64,000 bases of DNA from Pedobacter sp. MC2016-24 (GTDB lineage: Bacteria > Bacteroidota > Bacteroidia > Sphingobacteriales > Sphingobacteriaceae), in NCBI RefSeq assembly GCF_015223055.1, contig NZ_JADFBX010000019.1, positions 1 through 64,000 on the forward strand, given 5' to 3'. The notes under the pieces are model-generated. The model was not told the DNA's origin. It searched no databases and saw only the letters and a program-made list of their open reading frames with translations. Position 1 is the first letter of the stretch. Every line of letters begins with the position of its first letter. Positions 8,581 through 16,109 of the stretch are shown piece after piece. The position numbers were made by a program, and so were the translations under genes.

Positions 8581-8605
8581 AAAGCCTTCAATGAAGAAGG
8601 CTTTT
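8581..8605 (-). terminator. Hairpin after tRNA-Gly
   Basis: AAAGCCTTC and GAAGGCTTT form a 9-bp stem immediately after the tRNA-Gly copy on the minus strand, followed there by TATTTTAAAG. It may terminate partially or mark the processing point between tRNAs. Confidence 0.5.
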
Positions 8606-8606
8606 G

Positions 8607-8679
<73 letters not shown>

Positions 8680-8689
8680 ATTGGTACTG

Positions 8690-8709
8690 TGCTGTATAAC
8701 CCATACAGC
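8690..8709 (-). other. Intergenic hairpin between tRNA-Leu and tRNA-Gly
   Basis: GCTGTA and TACAGC pair around a 7-nt loop. It lies 3' of tRNA-Leu copy 2 in the transcript and may guide processing of the tRNA precursor. Confidence 0.35.
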
Positions 8710-8718
8710 TAGGTATTG

Positions 8719-8803
8719 TACTCAGAGCGGGAATCGAACCCGCACGACTTTTAAGGTCACAGGATTTTAAGTCCTGCGTGTCTACCAGTTCCACCATCTG
8801 AGC
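8719..8803 (-). tRNA. tRNA-Leu (anticodon UAA), copy 2
   Basis: An 85-nt gene identical to the copy at 8456-8540, with the same CTTAAAA anticodon loop. It follows tRNA-Gly copy 2 on the minus strand as part of a duplicated Gly-Leu pair. Confidence 0.97.
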
Positions 8804-8872
8804 ATAATCTATATCAACTAGTCGATACGATTAATTTTCTTTATAAATGCTTCCTGGTATGAAGGCATTTAG

Positions 8873-8945
<73 letters not shown>

Positions 8946-9014
8946 ATTGATCAACACCATCCGATGTCTTCCCTACTGCTTCAAGATTAATTACCTTGTT
9001 TCCGTTTGGGATTG

Positions 9015-9044
9015 CAAATATAAATACTTTTAGTTTAACGTCAA
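9015..9044 (-). promoter_or_regulatory. Promoter of the tRNA Gly-Leu-Gly-Leu operon
   Basis: On the minus strand, -33 TTG (9042-9044, within TTGAC), a 19-bp spacer and -7 TATATTTG (9015-9022). Both boxes match the Bacteroidota consensus exactly, and the tRNA genes follow directly downstream. Confidence 0.8.
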
Positions 9045-9069
9045 GTTATTTTTAATAAAAATCAGACAA

Positions 9070-9600
9070 CTAATATAACCCATTGGCTTTCAGTACCTCA
9101 ATAATTGAATCATTTTCAAAACCTCTGCCCAACAGATAAGAAACGAGCTTATATCGCTTTTTATAAGCATCTTTTTCTACGATCGTACCTGCTTTTTTTT
9201 CCGCCAACATCAATATCGTTGCTAAATATTCGTCATAGTCGATGCCTTTAAGCGCATTCGAAATCATCTTGTCAGGAACATTTTTCAATTTAAGCCCTTG
9301 CCTGATCTTAATTTTTCCCCAATGTTTCATTTTGAACTTACCGGAAACATAAGCCTGCGTGAAACGCTCCTCATTTAAAAAGTTGGTCTGGATCAGTTCA
9401 GATATAATTTCCTCTACATCGTCAGACCACTGTCCCCATTCATATAACTTATTACGAAGCTCCTGCTGAGACCGCTCCTGGTAAGCACAATAATGCTCAG
9501 CCTTAGCAAGCGCAGTTTTTCTATCCAGTCTGATCTTTTTTTTATCTGTCTCTTCCACCTCTGCAATATTACACAATAGATAAGCAAATAAAAACTCCAT
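9070..9600 (-). CDS. recX: Regulatory protein RecX
   Basis: A 176-residue RecX-family protein, expected to bind RecA filaments and limit recombinase activity. Helical repeats of the family are visible: RKTALAKAEHYCAYQERSQQELRNKLYEWG, then FLNEERFTQAYVSGKFKMKHWGKIKIRQGLKLKNV, and the C-terminal YKLVSYLLGRGFENDSIIEVL. recA is not nearby. The first Met is used because no internal Met precedes the conserved region. An inverted repeat (TTTAGAATT / AATTCTAAA, 9604-9624) lies just upstream. The tRNA operon starts about 50 bp downstream from its own promoter. Confidence 0.88.
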   Translation of the reverse strand: MEFLFAYLLCNIAEVEETDKKKIRLDRKTALAKAEHYCAYQERSQQELRNKLYEWGQWSDDVEEIISELIQTNFLNEERFTQAYVSGKFKMKHWGKIKIRQGLKLKNVPDKMISNALKGIDYDEYLATILMLAEKKAGTIVEKDAYKKRYKLVSYLLGRGFENDSIIEVLKANGLY

Positions 9601-9678
9601 TCATTTAGAATTCCAAATTCTAAAAAACAGCATCAAATACTTCAAAAATGAAGATTTTATAAATATTTAAAAATATTT

Positions 9679-9718
9679 AAATAAAGTCTACAATTTTGAT
9701 AGACTTTATTTATATTTG
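9679..9718 (+). promoter_or_regulatory. Inverted repeat and -7 box before tRNA-Cys
   Basis: An 11-bp inverted repeat (AATAAAGTCTA, 9680-9690; TAGACTTTATT, 9700-9710; 9-nt loop) runs directly into a perfect -7 TATATTTG (9711-9718). The tRNA-Cys starts 30 bp later. A -33 TTG at the usual spacing is absent; the repeat occupies that position, so an activator or repressor site is possible. Confidence 0.5.
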
Positions 9719-9747
9719 TCTCAGTAATCAGGATGAGGTTACGATAT

Positions 9748-9821
9748 AGTCATGTGGCCGAGTGGTTAGGTAAGGGTCTGCAAAACCTTTGACGGCGGTT
9801 CGAATCCGCCCTTGACGTCCA
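9748..9821 (+). tRNA. tRNA-Cys (anticodon GCA)
   Basis: Cloverleaf with anticodon loop CTGCAAA (anticodon GCA), T-arm GGCGG-TTCGAAT-CCGCC, discriminator U as expected for Cys, and encoded CCA. The acceptor stem (AGTCATG / CTTGACG) has an A1-G72 mismatch and a U-U mismatch at 6-67, unusual for a functional tRNA; it may still work, but the weak stem deserves a check. Confidence 0.85.
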
Positions 9822-9924
9822 GTTCAATTTCTATATTGTCTGAACTTTTAGATGTTTGGTTAGATCTAAGTTTTGTTTTGTAAAGCCAGGTTGGATGACC
9901 TGGCTTTCTGTTTTAAAAGCCTTT

Positions 9925-10308
9925 TTAATGCTCATAAAATTCAATCGGCAACTGATCAGGATCTGCAATAAAAGTAAAACGCTTCCCAGTAAACTCATCT
10001 ATCCTGATCGGCTCAGCCTCTACCTCTTTTTTAAGCAAATCAGCCACCACCGCATCCAGATCATTTACTTCAAAAGCCAAATGCCGCAATCCCGCTGCCT
10101 CCGGTCTTGATGGCCTGGCTCCAGGATCAGGAAAAGAGAACAATTCAATCACATATTCCCCGTTTAAAGCCAAATCAAGTTTATAAGATTTTCTTTCTTC
10201 GCGATAAACCTCTCTGATGATATCCAAGCCCAATACAGCTGTATAAAACAGCTTTGACACCTCATAATTGCGACAAATGATAGCGATGTGATGAATTTTA
10301 CTTAACAT
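9925..10308 (-). CDS. VOC-family (glyoxalase-like) protein
   Basis: A 127-residue vicinal-oxygen-chelate protein resembling the YaeR/GloA2 group. Likely metal ligands are visible at the usual places: His in SKIHHIAI, Glu in EYVIELFSFP, His in LRHLAFEV and Glu in LPIEFYEH. These enzymes isomerise or cleave small oxygenated substrates such as methylglyoxal-glutathione; the true substrate is not evident. It is the last gene of a group with the Asp-box protein (3 bp upstream) and DUF2147 protein. Confidence 0.85.
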   Translation of the reverse strand: MLSKIHHIAIICRNYEVSKLFYTAVLGLDIIREVYREERKSYKLDLALNGEYVIELFSFPDPGARPSRPEAAGLRHLAFEVNDLDAVVADLLKKEVEAEPIRIDEFTGKRFTFIADPDQLPIEFYEH

Positions 10309-10311
10309 ATT

Positions 10312-11331
10312 TTATGGTTTAACGGCGAGTTTGTAAATCTCGCCTTTGTTTCCGGCAAGCAGTATAAGTTTGCCTTTTTTTGATTTACCGATTACATTAA
10401 AACCCTGACCCGATATATTAATCCAATTTTGTCCCGCATCTTTGGATACATCCGTCCCAGAACTGCCTGTAGCAATCAACAGCGCCGAATTCACATAAAT
10501 TACACCAGACCGGTATCCCGAAACTGGCTTAGCCGGTCGCTTCCAGTTCTTTCCGCCATCATCAGTGAGCAATACATTATTTAAATTTTCTTTGTCTTTC
10601 AAATAATCACCACCAACCACAACGCCCTTGCTTCCATTATAGAAATCCATAGCAAAAGTTCCCGTACTGGATTTCCCCTGTATAATGGGACATTTGAAAA
10701 CTTTCCAGGTATAGGCATAATTGTCAGAATAATAAATCTGCGCTACAGCACCTCCGGTCGCAATCCAGACCTTACCGCCAGGTAAAGTCTTTATCGTTGT
10801 CCCACTGGCTGCAAACCCAGCTTCACCTGTATTCAATTTCGTTTTCAGATTGCCGCTGATCGGATTCCAGCTCAATCCGCCATCCTGAGTTCTCAGCAAC
10901 TGCATTTCATTCAAAATGGGATCACCAAAGATGATCCCATTCTTTTTATCCCAAAAATCCATACCATCCAGAAAGATGGCAGAATCCGTATTTTTATAAC
11001 GCTCAGTCCAGGTCTTACCTCCATCTACGGTCAGCAATACATAAGCCGGCGAACCCGCGTTTATAGCTACGGCTTTCAAAGAATCAAAACCTTGTATATC
11101 CCTAAAATCCAATTGCGCATAACCCGCAGGTTGTACCCACTGCCAGGTTTTACCACCATCGGTTGTCTTTCCAATATGCCCCTTACTACCACTAACCCAG
11201 GCGACATCGTCTGTTACGATAGACATGCCGCGCAAACTGGCATTGGTACCACTATTTAAGGAAACCAGGTCGTAGGTCTGTGCATAACCAATCAGCGGCA
11301 ATAAAAACAGCCAGCAAATGAAGCACTTCAC
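10312..11331 (-). CDS. Exported YCF48/Asp-box beta-propeller protein
   Basis: A 339-residue protein with a signal peptide (about 1-18, ending GYAQT). It carries repeated Asp-box motifs of the form (T/S)xDGGxxW: TTDGGKTW, TVDGGKTW, TQDGGLSW, TDDGGKNW and a final SKDAGQNW, spaced as in YCF48/HCF136-like or sialidase-type propellers. Catalytic sialidase residues are not obvious, so a structural or assembly-factor role is more likely. The start is a GTG (11329-11331) directly abutting the stop of the DUF2147 gene, suggesting translational coupling. Confidence 0.82.
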   Translation of the reverse strand: MKCFICWLFLLPLIGYAQTYDLVSLNSGTNASLRGMSIVTDDVAWVSGSKGHIGKTTDGGKTWQWVQPAGYAQLDFRDIQGFDSLKAVAINAGSPAYVLLTVDGGKTWTERYKNTDSAIFLDGMDFWDKKNGIIFGDPILNEMQLLRTQDGGLSWNPISGNLKTKLNTGEAGFAASGTTIKTLPGGKVWIATGGAVAQIYYSDNYAYTWKVFKCPIIQGKSSTGTFAMDFYNGSKGVVVGGDYLKDKENLNNVLLTDDGGKNWKRPAKPVSGYRSGVIYVNSALLIATGSSGTDVSKDAGQNWINISGQGFNVIGKSKKGKLILLAGNKGEIYKLAVKP

Positions 11332-11763
11332 CTATTTTACCCTTTTCCAGGTTTCAGATCTGCCAATCAGTGAAATTCCGATATAACCACGCATATTCAA
11401 TACGTCATTTCCTTTCATGGTCATGTTGCAGCTATAGGTCTTACCTGACTTTGGATCGTAAATTTTACCATCCGTCCATTTGCCATCATCATAAACAAAG
11501 TTATTCAGAATTTCCAGGCCTAAAATTGGTCTGGATTTCAGACTGGCATCCGGATTTTTAGCGTCAGTTTTCGTATTACCTTTTTCGTCTTTAGGCTCTT
11601 TCAGCCAAACAATTTTACCGAAGTATTTATCCGCTTTTTTAGTGATGTCCACATGTGCCTCACCTGTAGAATTTACCCACTTACCAATAATGGCATCTTT
11701 ATTTTGCGCAAAACCTGCGAACGAAAACGCTGTTAACAACAGCAGGAATGAAAAGTATTTCAT
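11332..11763 (-). CDS. DUF2147 exported protein
   Basis: A 143-residue protein with a signal peptide (cleavage near AGFAQ) and the DUF2147 pattern: IIGKWVNSTGEAHVDI, Y.GKIVWLKEP, a K-rich loop, GLEIL..F..D...WTDGKIYDPKSGKTYSC, and the end GYIGISLIGRSETWKR. The fold is lipocalin-like; function is unknown, though members have been linked to lipid or envelope stress in Bacteroidota and Proteobacteria. It heads an operon with the Asp-box and VOC genes. Confidence 0.85.
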   Translation of the reverse strand: MKYFSFLLLLTAFSFAGFAQNKDAIIGKWVNSTGEAHVDITKKADKYFGKIVWLKEPKDEKGNTKTDAKNPDASLKSRPILGLEILNNFVYDDGKWTDGKIYDPKSGKTYSCNMTMKGNDVLNMRGYIGISLIGRSETWKRVK

Positions 11764-11827
11764 AGTTGTAGCTTATTTATAAGTTAGTATTTACTAAAGA
11801 TACTAAATGGAATAAACATCTGAGAAA

Positions 11828-12394
11828 TTATTTAATCGTTTCTTTGACCTCACCGCAACTCAACATACTTGCTCCGAAGTAGGGGTTCTTAATTTCTTTC
11901 TGACTGCTTAACCAGGATGCCCCTTTATCATCCAATGCCATAGGACAATATTCTACATACACCTCTCCAGAACTTAATCCGGCCGCCTTTACCCTTTTTA
12001 TAAAATCATTACTGAGTTCAGAAAATAAAGTACGCTGTGCATCAATATTTGCCGCAGTTGCTATTTTTCCTGCAAGTGCGGCTAAGCTGGCACCGTTAGC
12101 CAATGCTTTGGAACCCAATTCTATTGCATTCACGGCCACCTTCGCTTCGGCCATGTCACCATCAACAAGCGCCTTGGTCAGGTGTATATAATGCTCATAA
12201 ATGGCATTCAGTTGATCATCTTTAATCGTTACGCCCGCAACTGTTTTTGCTGTCGCAACAGCATGTCCCGCTCCGGCAGCATGGTTATGCCCGGCATGTG
12301 GATCTGTTGTTTCTACAGGCTTTTGAGTATTTCCGCAGGCAGCAAATAATGTGACTACCGCAGTTGTGAGTACAAAACCGATTCTTCTTTTCAT
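11828..12394 (-). CDS. DUF3347 lipoprotein of copper efflux cluster
   Basis: A 188-residue lipoprotein (signal ending FAAC, Cys about 20 from the chosen Met). After it comes a His-rich segment (DPHAGHNHAAGAGHA) that could bind metal. The DUF3347 domain (about 55-185) is helical and ends with EYCPMA and SMLSCGEV, offering Cys/Met ligands. In this family such domains often stand beside or fused to CusB-like adaptors. A start at 12421 is possible, but the residues before MKRRIGF do not look like a signal peptide. It is the last gene of the pump operon, 28 bp after the second adaptor. Confidence 0.85.
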   Translation of the reverse strand: MKRRIGFVLTTAVVTLFAACGNTQKPVETTDPHAGHNHAAGAGHAVATAKTVAGVTIKDDQLNAIYEHYIHLTKALVDGDMAEAKVAVNAIELGSKALANGASLAALAGKIATAANIDAQRTLFSELSNDFIKRVKAAGLSSGEVYVEYCPMALDDKGASWLSSQKEIKNPYFGASMLSCGEVKETIK

Positions 12395-12422
12395 TTTTTT
12401 ATGATTAATATTTAACACCAAT

Positions 12423-13640
12423 TTATTTCAAAACATCCAAAGGGTTCTTCCCTTTCTTCAGTACATACTCACTATACAGCAAATAAGCACCGGTAACCAC
12501 AACCTGATCGCCATCAGCAACGCCTTCAGTAATCTCTACCTGGTTGTCATTTTCATGCCCGGTTTTAACCAATTTGGGCTCAAAACTGTCTTTGCCTGTT
12601 TTAACCCATACATGCATACCTTTACCGTCCCTGATCACCGCATCCACCGGCAAAGTCAGCACATGGCCAGAATTACCGGAAGGGATAAACACATTGGCCT
12701 GTAAGCCGGGTTGCCATTGATTGGCCGGATTGGGGATACTTCCCCGGATCTGTGTAAGTTGCGTACCTGATTGCAATGAGGGCGTAATAAAGCTGACGGT
12801 CATATCCTGAGGCTGACCTTCCCAACCCGCAACCACAACTTTTACTTTTTGCCCTTGCTTAATAGATTTGGCTTCAGCCGGATAAACGTCCGCCTCCACC
12901 CAGAGCTCTCCATAACCTTCCAGTCGTAAAATCGGACTTCCTTCATTTACATACTGTCCCGGCGTTACCGACAATTCCGCAACCATCCCACCTGCTGGTG
13001 CATAGTACACCACAAAAGGATCCTTTTTCTGCGTTTTCAACAATTGGGCAACCTGAGTTTCCGACTGTCCGTAAAGTATTAACTTTTGCTTAGCAGCCCT
13101 CACCAGCTCTTGCTCAATCCGATCACCAGAAAATTGCTTCTCCTGAGCCACGGCCATTAAATATTCTTGCTGCAAAGTAGCCAGCTGTTCAGAATAAAGC
13201 TGGTAAAGCGGCTGACCTTTTTTAACCATCACTCCCGTTTCCCGTATATACAATTGCTCTATCCGCCCTCCAATTCGACTGGAAATGTAACTGCTCTGCT
13301 CAGGGTTCACCACTAACCTTCCGTTCAGTTGTTTGGTACCCGACAAGCCCTGCGCACCGATCACAGTTGTTGTAATGTTAGCCAGCGCCTGCCGCTTATC
13401 GTCAATCTTCAAAGCCTTATCGTCACTGTTTTTTTCAAAAGGAACCAGATCCATACCGCAAATCGGACAAGTACCCATTTCATTTTTAATTACCTGAGGG
13501 TGCATCGGACAGGTAAACGTTTGCTGTTTTGCAGCCGTCTTACCTCCCTCTGGGTTCTTTTTACCTGTACAGGCTGCAATAAATATTGATGGAAGAATTG
13601 CAATCACAACCATCTTTTTTAAAAATATTTTCCGTTCCAT
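12423..13640 (-). CDS. RND periplasmic adaptor (CusB-like) with metal-binding head
   Basis: A 405-residue membrane-fusion lipoprotein (lipobox IAAC, Cys 24). Residues about 42-68 form a heavy-metal-binding domain with CPMHP and CPICGMDL motifs. A barrel-sandwich/lipoyl hairpin region and beta-barrel follow, as in CusB: RQALANITTTVIG, SYISSRIGGRIEQLYI, YQLYSEQLATLQQEYL. It should link the CusA-type pump to the TolC protein and may hand over Cu(I)/Ag(I). It is the second adaptor gene in the operon, starting 2 bp after the stop of the first. Confidence 0.92.
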   Translation of the reverse strand: MERKIFLKKMVVIAILPSIFIAACTGKKNPEGGKTAAKQQTFTCPMHPQVIKNEMGTCPICGMDLVPFEKNSDDKALKIDDKRQALANITTTVIGAQGLSGTKQLNGRLVVNPEQSSYISSRIGGRIEQLYIRETGVMVKKGQPLYQLYSEQLATLQQEYLMAVAQEKQFSGDRIEQELVRAAKQKLILYGQSETQVAQLLKTQKKDPFVVYYAPAGGMVAELSVTPGQYVNEGSPILRLEGYGELWVEADVYPAEAKSIKQGQKVKVVVAGWEGQPQDMTVSFITPSLQSGTQLTQIRGSIPNPANQWQPGLQANVFIPSGNSGHVLTLPVDAVIRDGKGMHVWVKTGKDSFEPKLVKTGHENDNQVEITEGVADGDQVVVTGAYLLYSEYVLKKGKNPLDVLK

Positions 13641-13642
13641 AA

Positions 13643-14854
13643 TTATTGTCCTGCGTTTCCGGCCATTTTAATAAAACTCTCACTATCTACCAGGTAAGCT
13701 GCATTTCCACTGACTTCCCAGGTACTGATATCTTCTTTGATCTGCAGCATACCTGAAATGATCATCCCGGCTTTCACAATTTTTGGAACTACCACATTAC
13801 CTTCTCTTTTGAAAACAATGGTTTTAGTCCCTAAAGATACCGCAGCCGCTTCCGGCAACCACCAGGAAGGACGAAGCAATACCGGAATACGGGCGGTAAG
13901 CAATTCCCCTACCCTAAAACTTGGTTTGCTGAGGTATACCCTCGCTATGGTAAAGTTCTCCCCAGCTTTAAAAACGGGTTGGATCATACCTATGTTCGCA
14001 GTCTGTATGGTCGTTTTGTCGGCAGTCTTATAAAAAGCAAACCGGTCTCCTTTGCTTACCAGTGCAGCTAAAGCAGGTTTTAAAGAGAATTCTGCCACCA
14101 GCTGACTGGCATTGTATATGGTAAACAGCGATTGACCGGCGCTTACATATTGTCCTTCGCGCAACATCACCGGAGAACTTACCGGAGCAGCAACAGCAGC
14201 AGGACCAGCAGCAGCACTTCCACCCATCCCCGACATTCCATCACTGCCTGAAGCAGCCGTATTACTGCCTGCTGTAGCGACTGGAGCTGTCACCGCAGAT
14301 TTCTCCAGAATATAGCCATCTGAATTACTAAACACAGGAATCCGGTAGTTCACTTTACCAGTTTTCAACAACTGGTTTACACCAGAAGCACTCATACCCA
14401 ATAACATCAGGCGTTGCTTTGCAGCGGCTAGCATGCCTGCATCGGTTCCTGTCCCTTTCAAAAACAGCAATTCCTGTTGGGCCGCAGCCAGATCCGGCGA
14501 ATAAACTTCCATAATCAGCTGCCCTTTCTTAACAGGTTGATAATTGTATTTAATCCACAAACGCTCAATCCTTCCACTTACCCGACTTGCTACACTCAAC
14601 TGATTACGTGAATCATAATTGATTATTCCCTGTGCTTCTTCTGTAAAAATCCGCGTACCATATTCTGCTTTGATCAAAGGAAGTGTAGACACCACCTGCG
14701 CATTGGAAGGTTTTAACAAATGTGCCAGATTACTATCTATATGTACTAACCCGGGATCCACATGCTTCGCATCCTTCTTTTTCGCGCAGGAGCTGATCAA
14801 CAGGCTGCCTGTGATCAACAACAAAGCTCCCTTAACGATATAGTTCCTTCTCAT
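13643..14854 (-). CDS. RND periplasmic adaptor (CusB-like), second type
   Basis: A 403-residue lipoprotein (lipobox ISSC) of the CusB/HlyD class: SRNQLSVASRVSGRIERLWIKYNYQPVKKGQLIMEVYSPDL is the conserved first half of the barrel-sandwich domain. It lacks the CPMHP/CPICGM head of the neighbouring adaptor. Inserted in the middle (about residues 195-235) is a Gly/Ala/Ser/Met-rich loop (GSDGMSGMGGSA...) of low complexity. The ATG at 14854 is preferred over an upstream TTG; it overlaps the TolC gene end by 23 bp. Two distinct adaptors for one pump suggest a hetero-adaptor complex. Confidence 0.9.
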   Translation of the reverse strand: MRRNYIVKGALLLITGSLLISSCAKKKDAKHVDPGLVHIDSNLAHLLKPSNAQVVSTLPLIKAEYGTRIFTEEAQGIINYDSRNQLSVASRVSGRIERLWIKYNYQPVKKGQLIMEVYSPDLAAAQQELLFLKGTGTDAGMLAAAKQRLMLLGMSASGVNQLLKTGKVNYRIPVFSNSDGYILEKSAVTAPVATAGSNTAASGSDGMSGMGGSAAAGPAAVAAPVSSPVMLREGQYVSAGQSLFTIYNASQLVAEFSLKPALAALVSKGDRFAFYKTADKTTIQTANIGMIQPVFKAGENFTIARVYLSKPSFRVGELLTARIPVLLRPSWWLPEAAAVSLGTKTIVFKREGNVVVPKIVKAGMIISGMLQIKEDISTWEVSGNAAYLVDSESFIKMAGNAGQ

Positions 14855-16109
14855 AATCTGCAATCATTAAATAAAGCTTCAGTTTCTCATCCAGCACACT
14901 GGTCTGCATCATGGTCAGGGCCTCCCAATTGCCAATAACCTCTGGCATCTCCATCTTATTCTCCCGGTAACTTAAAAAACTCACATCCAGTGTTTTTTGC
15001 AAAGCCGGAATAATCTTATCTTCCATACCAGCAATCCTTTTCTGCATCGACAAAATTTCGTATTGCATGCCATACAACATCCCCTGGGTTTCTTGTAACA
15101 TCGCCGCCTTTTCCTTTTCCATCGCCTGTACCTCATATCCCATGCCTTTTGCTTCTGATTTGTACATTTTTGAAGACCAGGGGGCAATTGGAATGCTCAC
15201 CATACCCATAATGCTGTATGCTTTGGGCATCATCTTGGTTAAAGGCGACATGTGGTCAAAACGCAGTTTAAAATCCGGCCGGCTTTGCTTTTTCATCGCT
15301 TCAATATTCAGGTTCATCGACTGAATGTTATAGTCCATCTTTTTGATGTCACTCCTTGCCATAGCCAGGCTGGCCGTATCCAGACTAGCTGCAGGCACAA
15401 ATACAGGCTTATAGCCGGAATCGATTGAAAAACTAACGTTTCCCTGCTGATTCATTAAACTGTTTAACCAGGCCCGTGCCTTTGCAATATCCCCTTCCTG
15501 CATCCTGATCATGTTCTGATTTTCCTGCAATTTGGCTTCAGCTTTATATACACTTCCCAATTTTGATTGGTTATAGGGATACCGGATCTCTTCAATCTTT
15601 TTCATGGTTTGCATAATCTTTTCATTCTTTTGCAAGACCGCTATCCGCTGACTTGCAATCAGCCAACTGAAGTACAACCGTTTGGCCTGGGCTTTATAGT
15701 CATTTAGCGTTACTCCACGTGTTTCATTTTCGGCCTTTGCCTTTGACTCAATGAAACGTTTATTGGCATTAAGCTTAACCGGATTGGGAATGTCCTGTTC
15801 CAGTTGAATCATAATCGAGCCCTTGTCCCTTTCATCCATCAGCACCTGCCCCGGATAAGGTGTCATAAATGTACCCAGGCCTACCATTGGTGCCATCCAT
15901 GCCGTAGCTGCCTTAGCCGCATGCTTATAGCTCTCAGCTTTTAAGCCGTAAGATTGCAGCAACATATTATTCTGATCGATCTTCTTCAATACAGTATCCA
16001 GCGAAAACACCGGCCCCTGTTGTGCCGGAGCCATAAAAGGCAACAGCATTAAAAGGACAGATACCGCCGACAACCATAAAATGCTGTCTATTTTTTTAAT
16101 GATGTACAT
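14832..16109 (-). CDS. TolC-family outer-membrane channel (CusC-like)
   Basis: A 425-residue outer-membrane efflux protein with a signal peptide (cleavage near APAQ). It has the two coiled-coil-rich outer-membrane-efflux repeats: AESYKHAAKAATAWMAPMVG...RFIESKAKAENETRG in the first half and SMNLNIEAMKKQSRPDFKLRFDHMSPL in the second. Met is unusually abundant (MMPKAYSIMGMVSI, MQKRIAGMEDK), perhaps related to soft-metal transport. The ATG at 16109 gives a normal signal peptide and overlaps the pump gene end by 14 bp. Confidence 0.9.
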   Translation of the reverse strand: MYIIKKIDSILWLSAVSVLLMLLPFMAPAQQGPVFSLDTVLKKIDQNNMLLQSYGLKAESYKHAAKAATAWMAPMVGLGTFMTPYPGQVLMDERDKGSIMIQLEQDIPNPVKLNANKRFIESKAKAENETRGVTLNDYKAQAKRLYFSWLIASQRIAVLQKNEKIMQTMKKIEEIRYPYNQSKLGSVYKAEAKLQENQNMIRMQEGDIAKARAWLNSLMNQQGNVSFSIDSGYKPVFVPAASLDTASLAMARSDIKKMDYNIQSMNLNIEAMKKQSRPDFKLRFDHMSPLTKMMPKAYSIMGMVSIPIAPWSSKMYKSEAKGMGYEVQAMEKEKAAMLQETQGMLYGMQYEILSMQKRIAGMEDKIIPALQKTLDVSFLSYRENKMEMPEVIGNWEALTMMQTSVLDEKLKLYLMIADYEKELYR

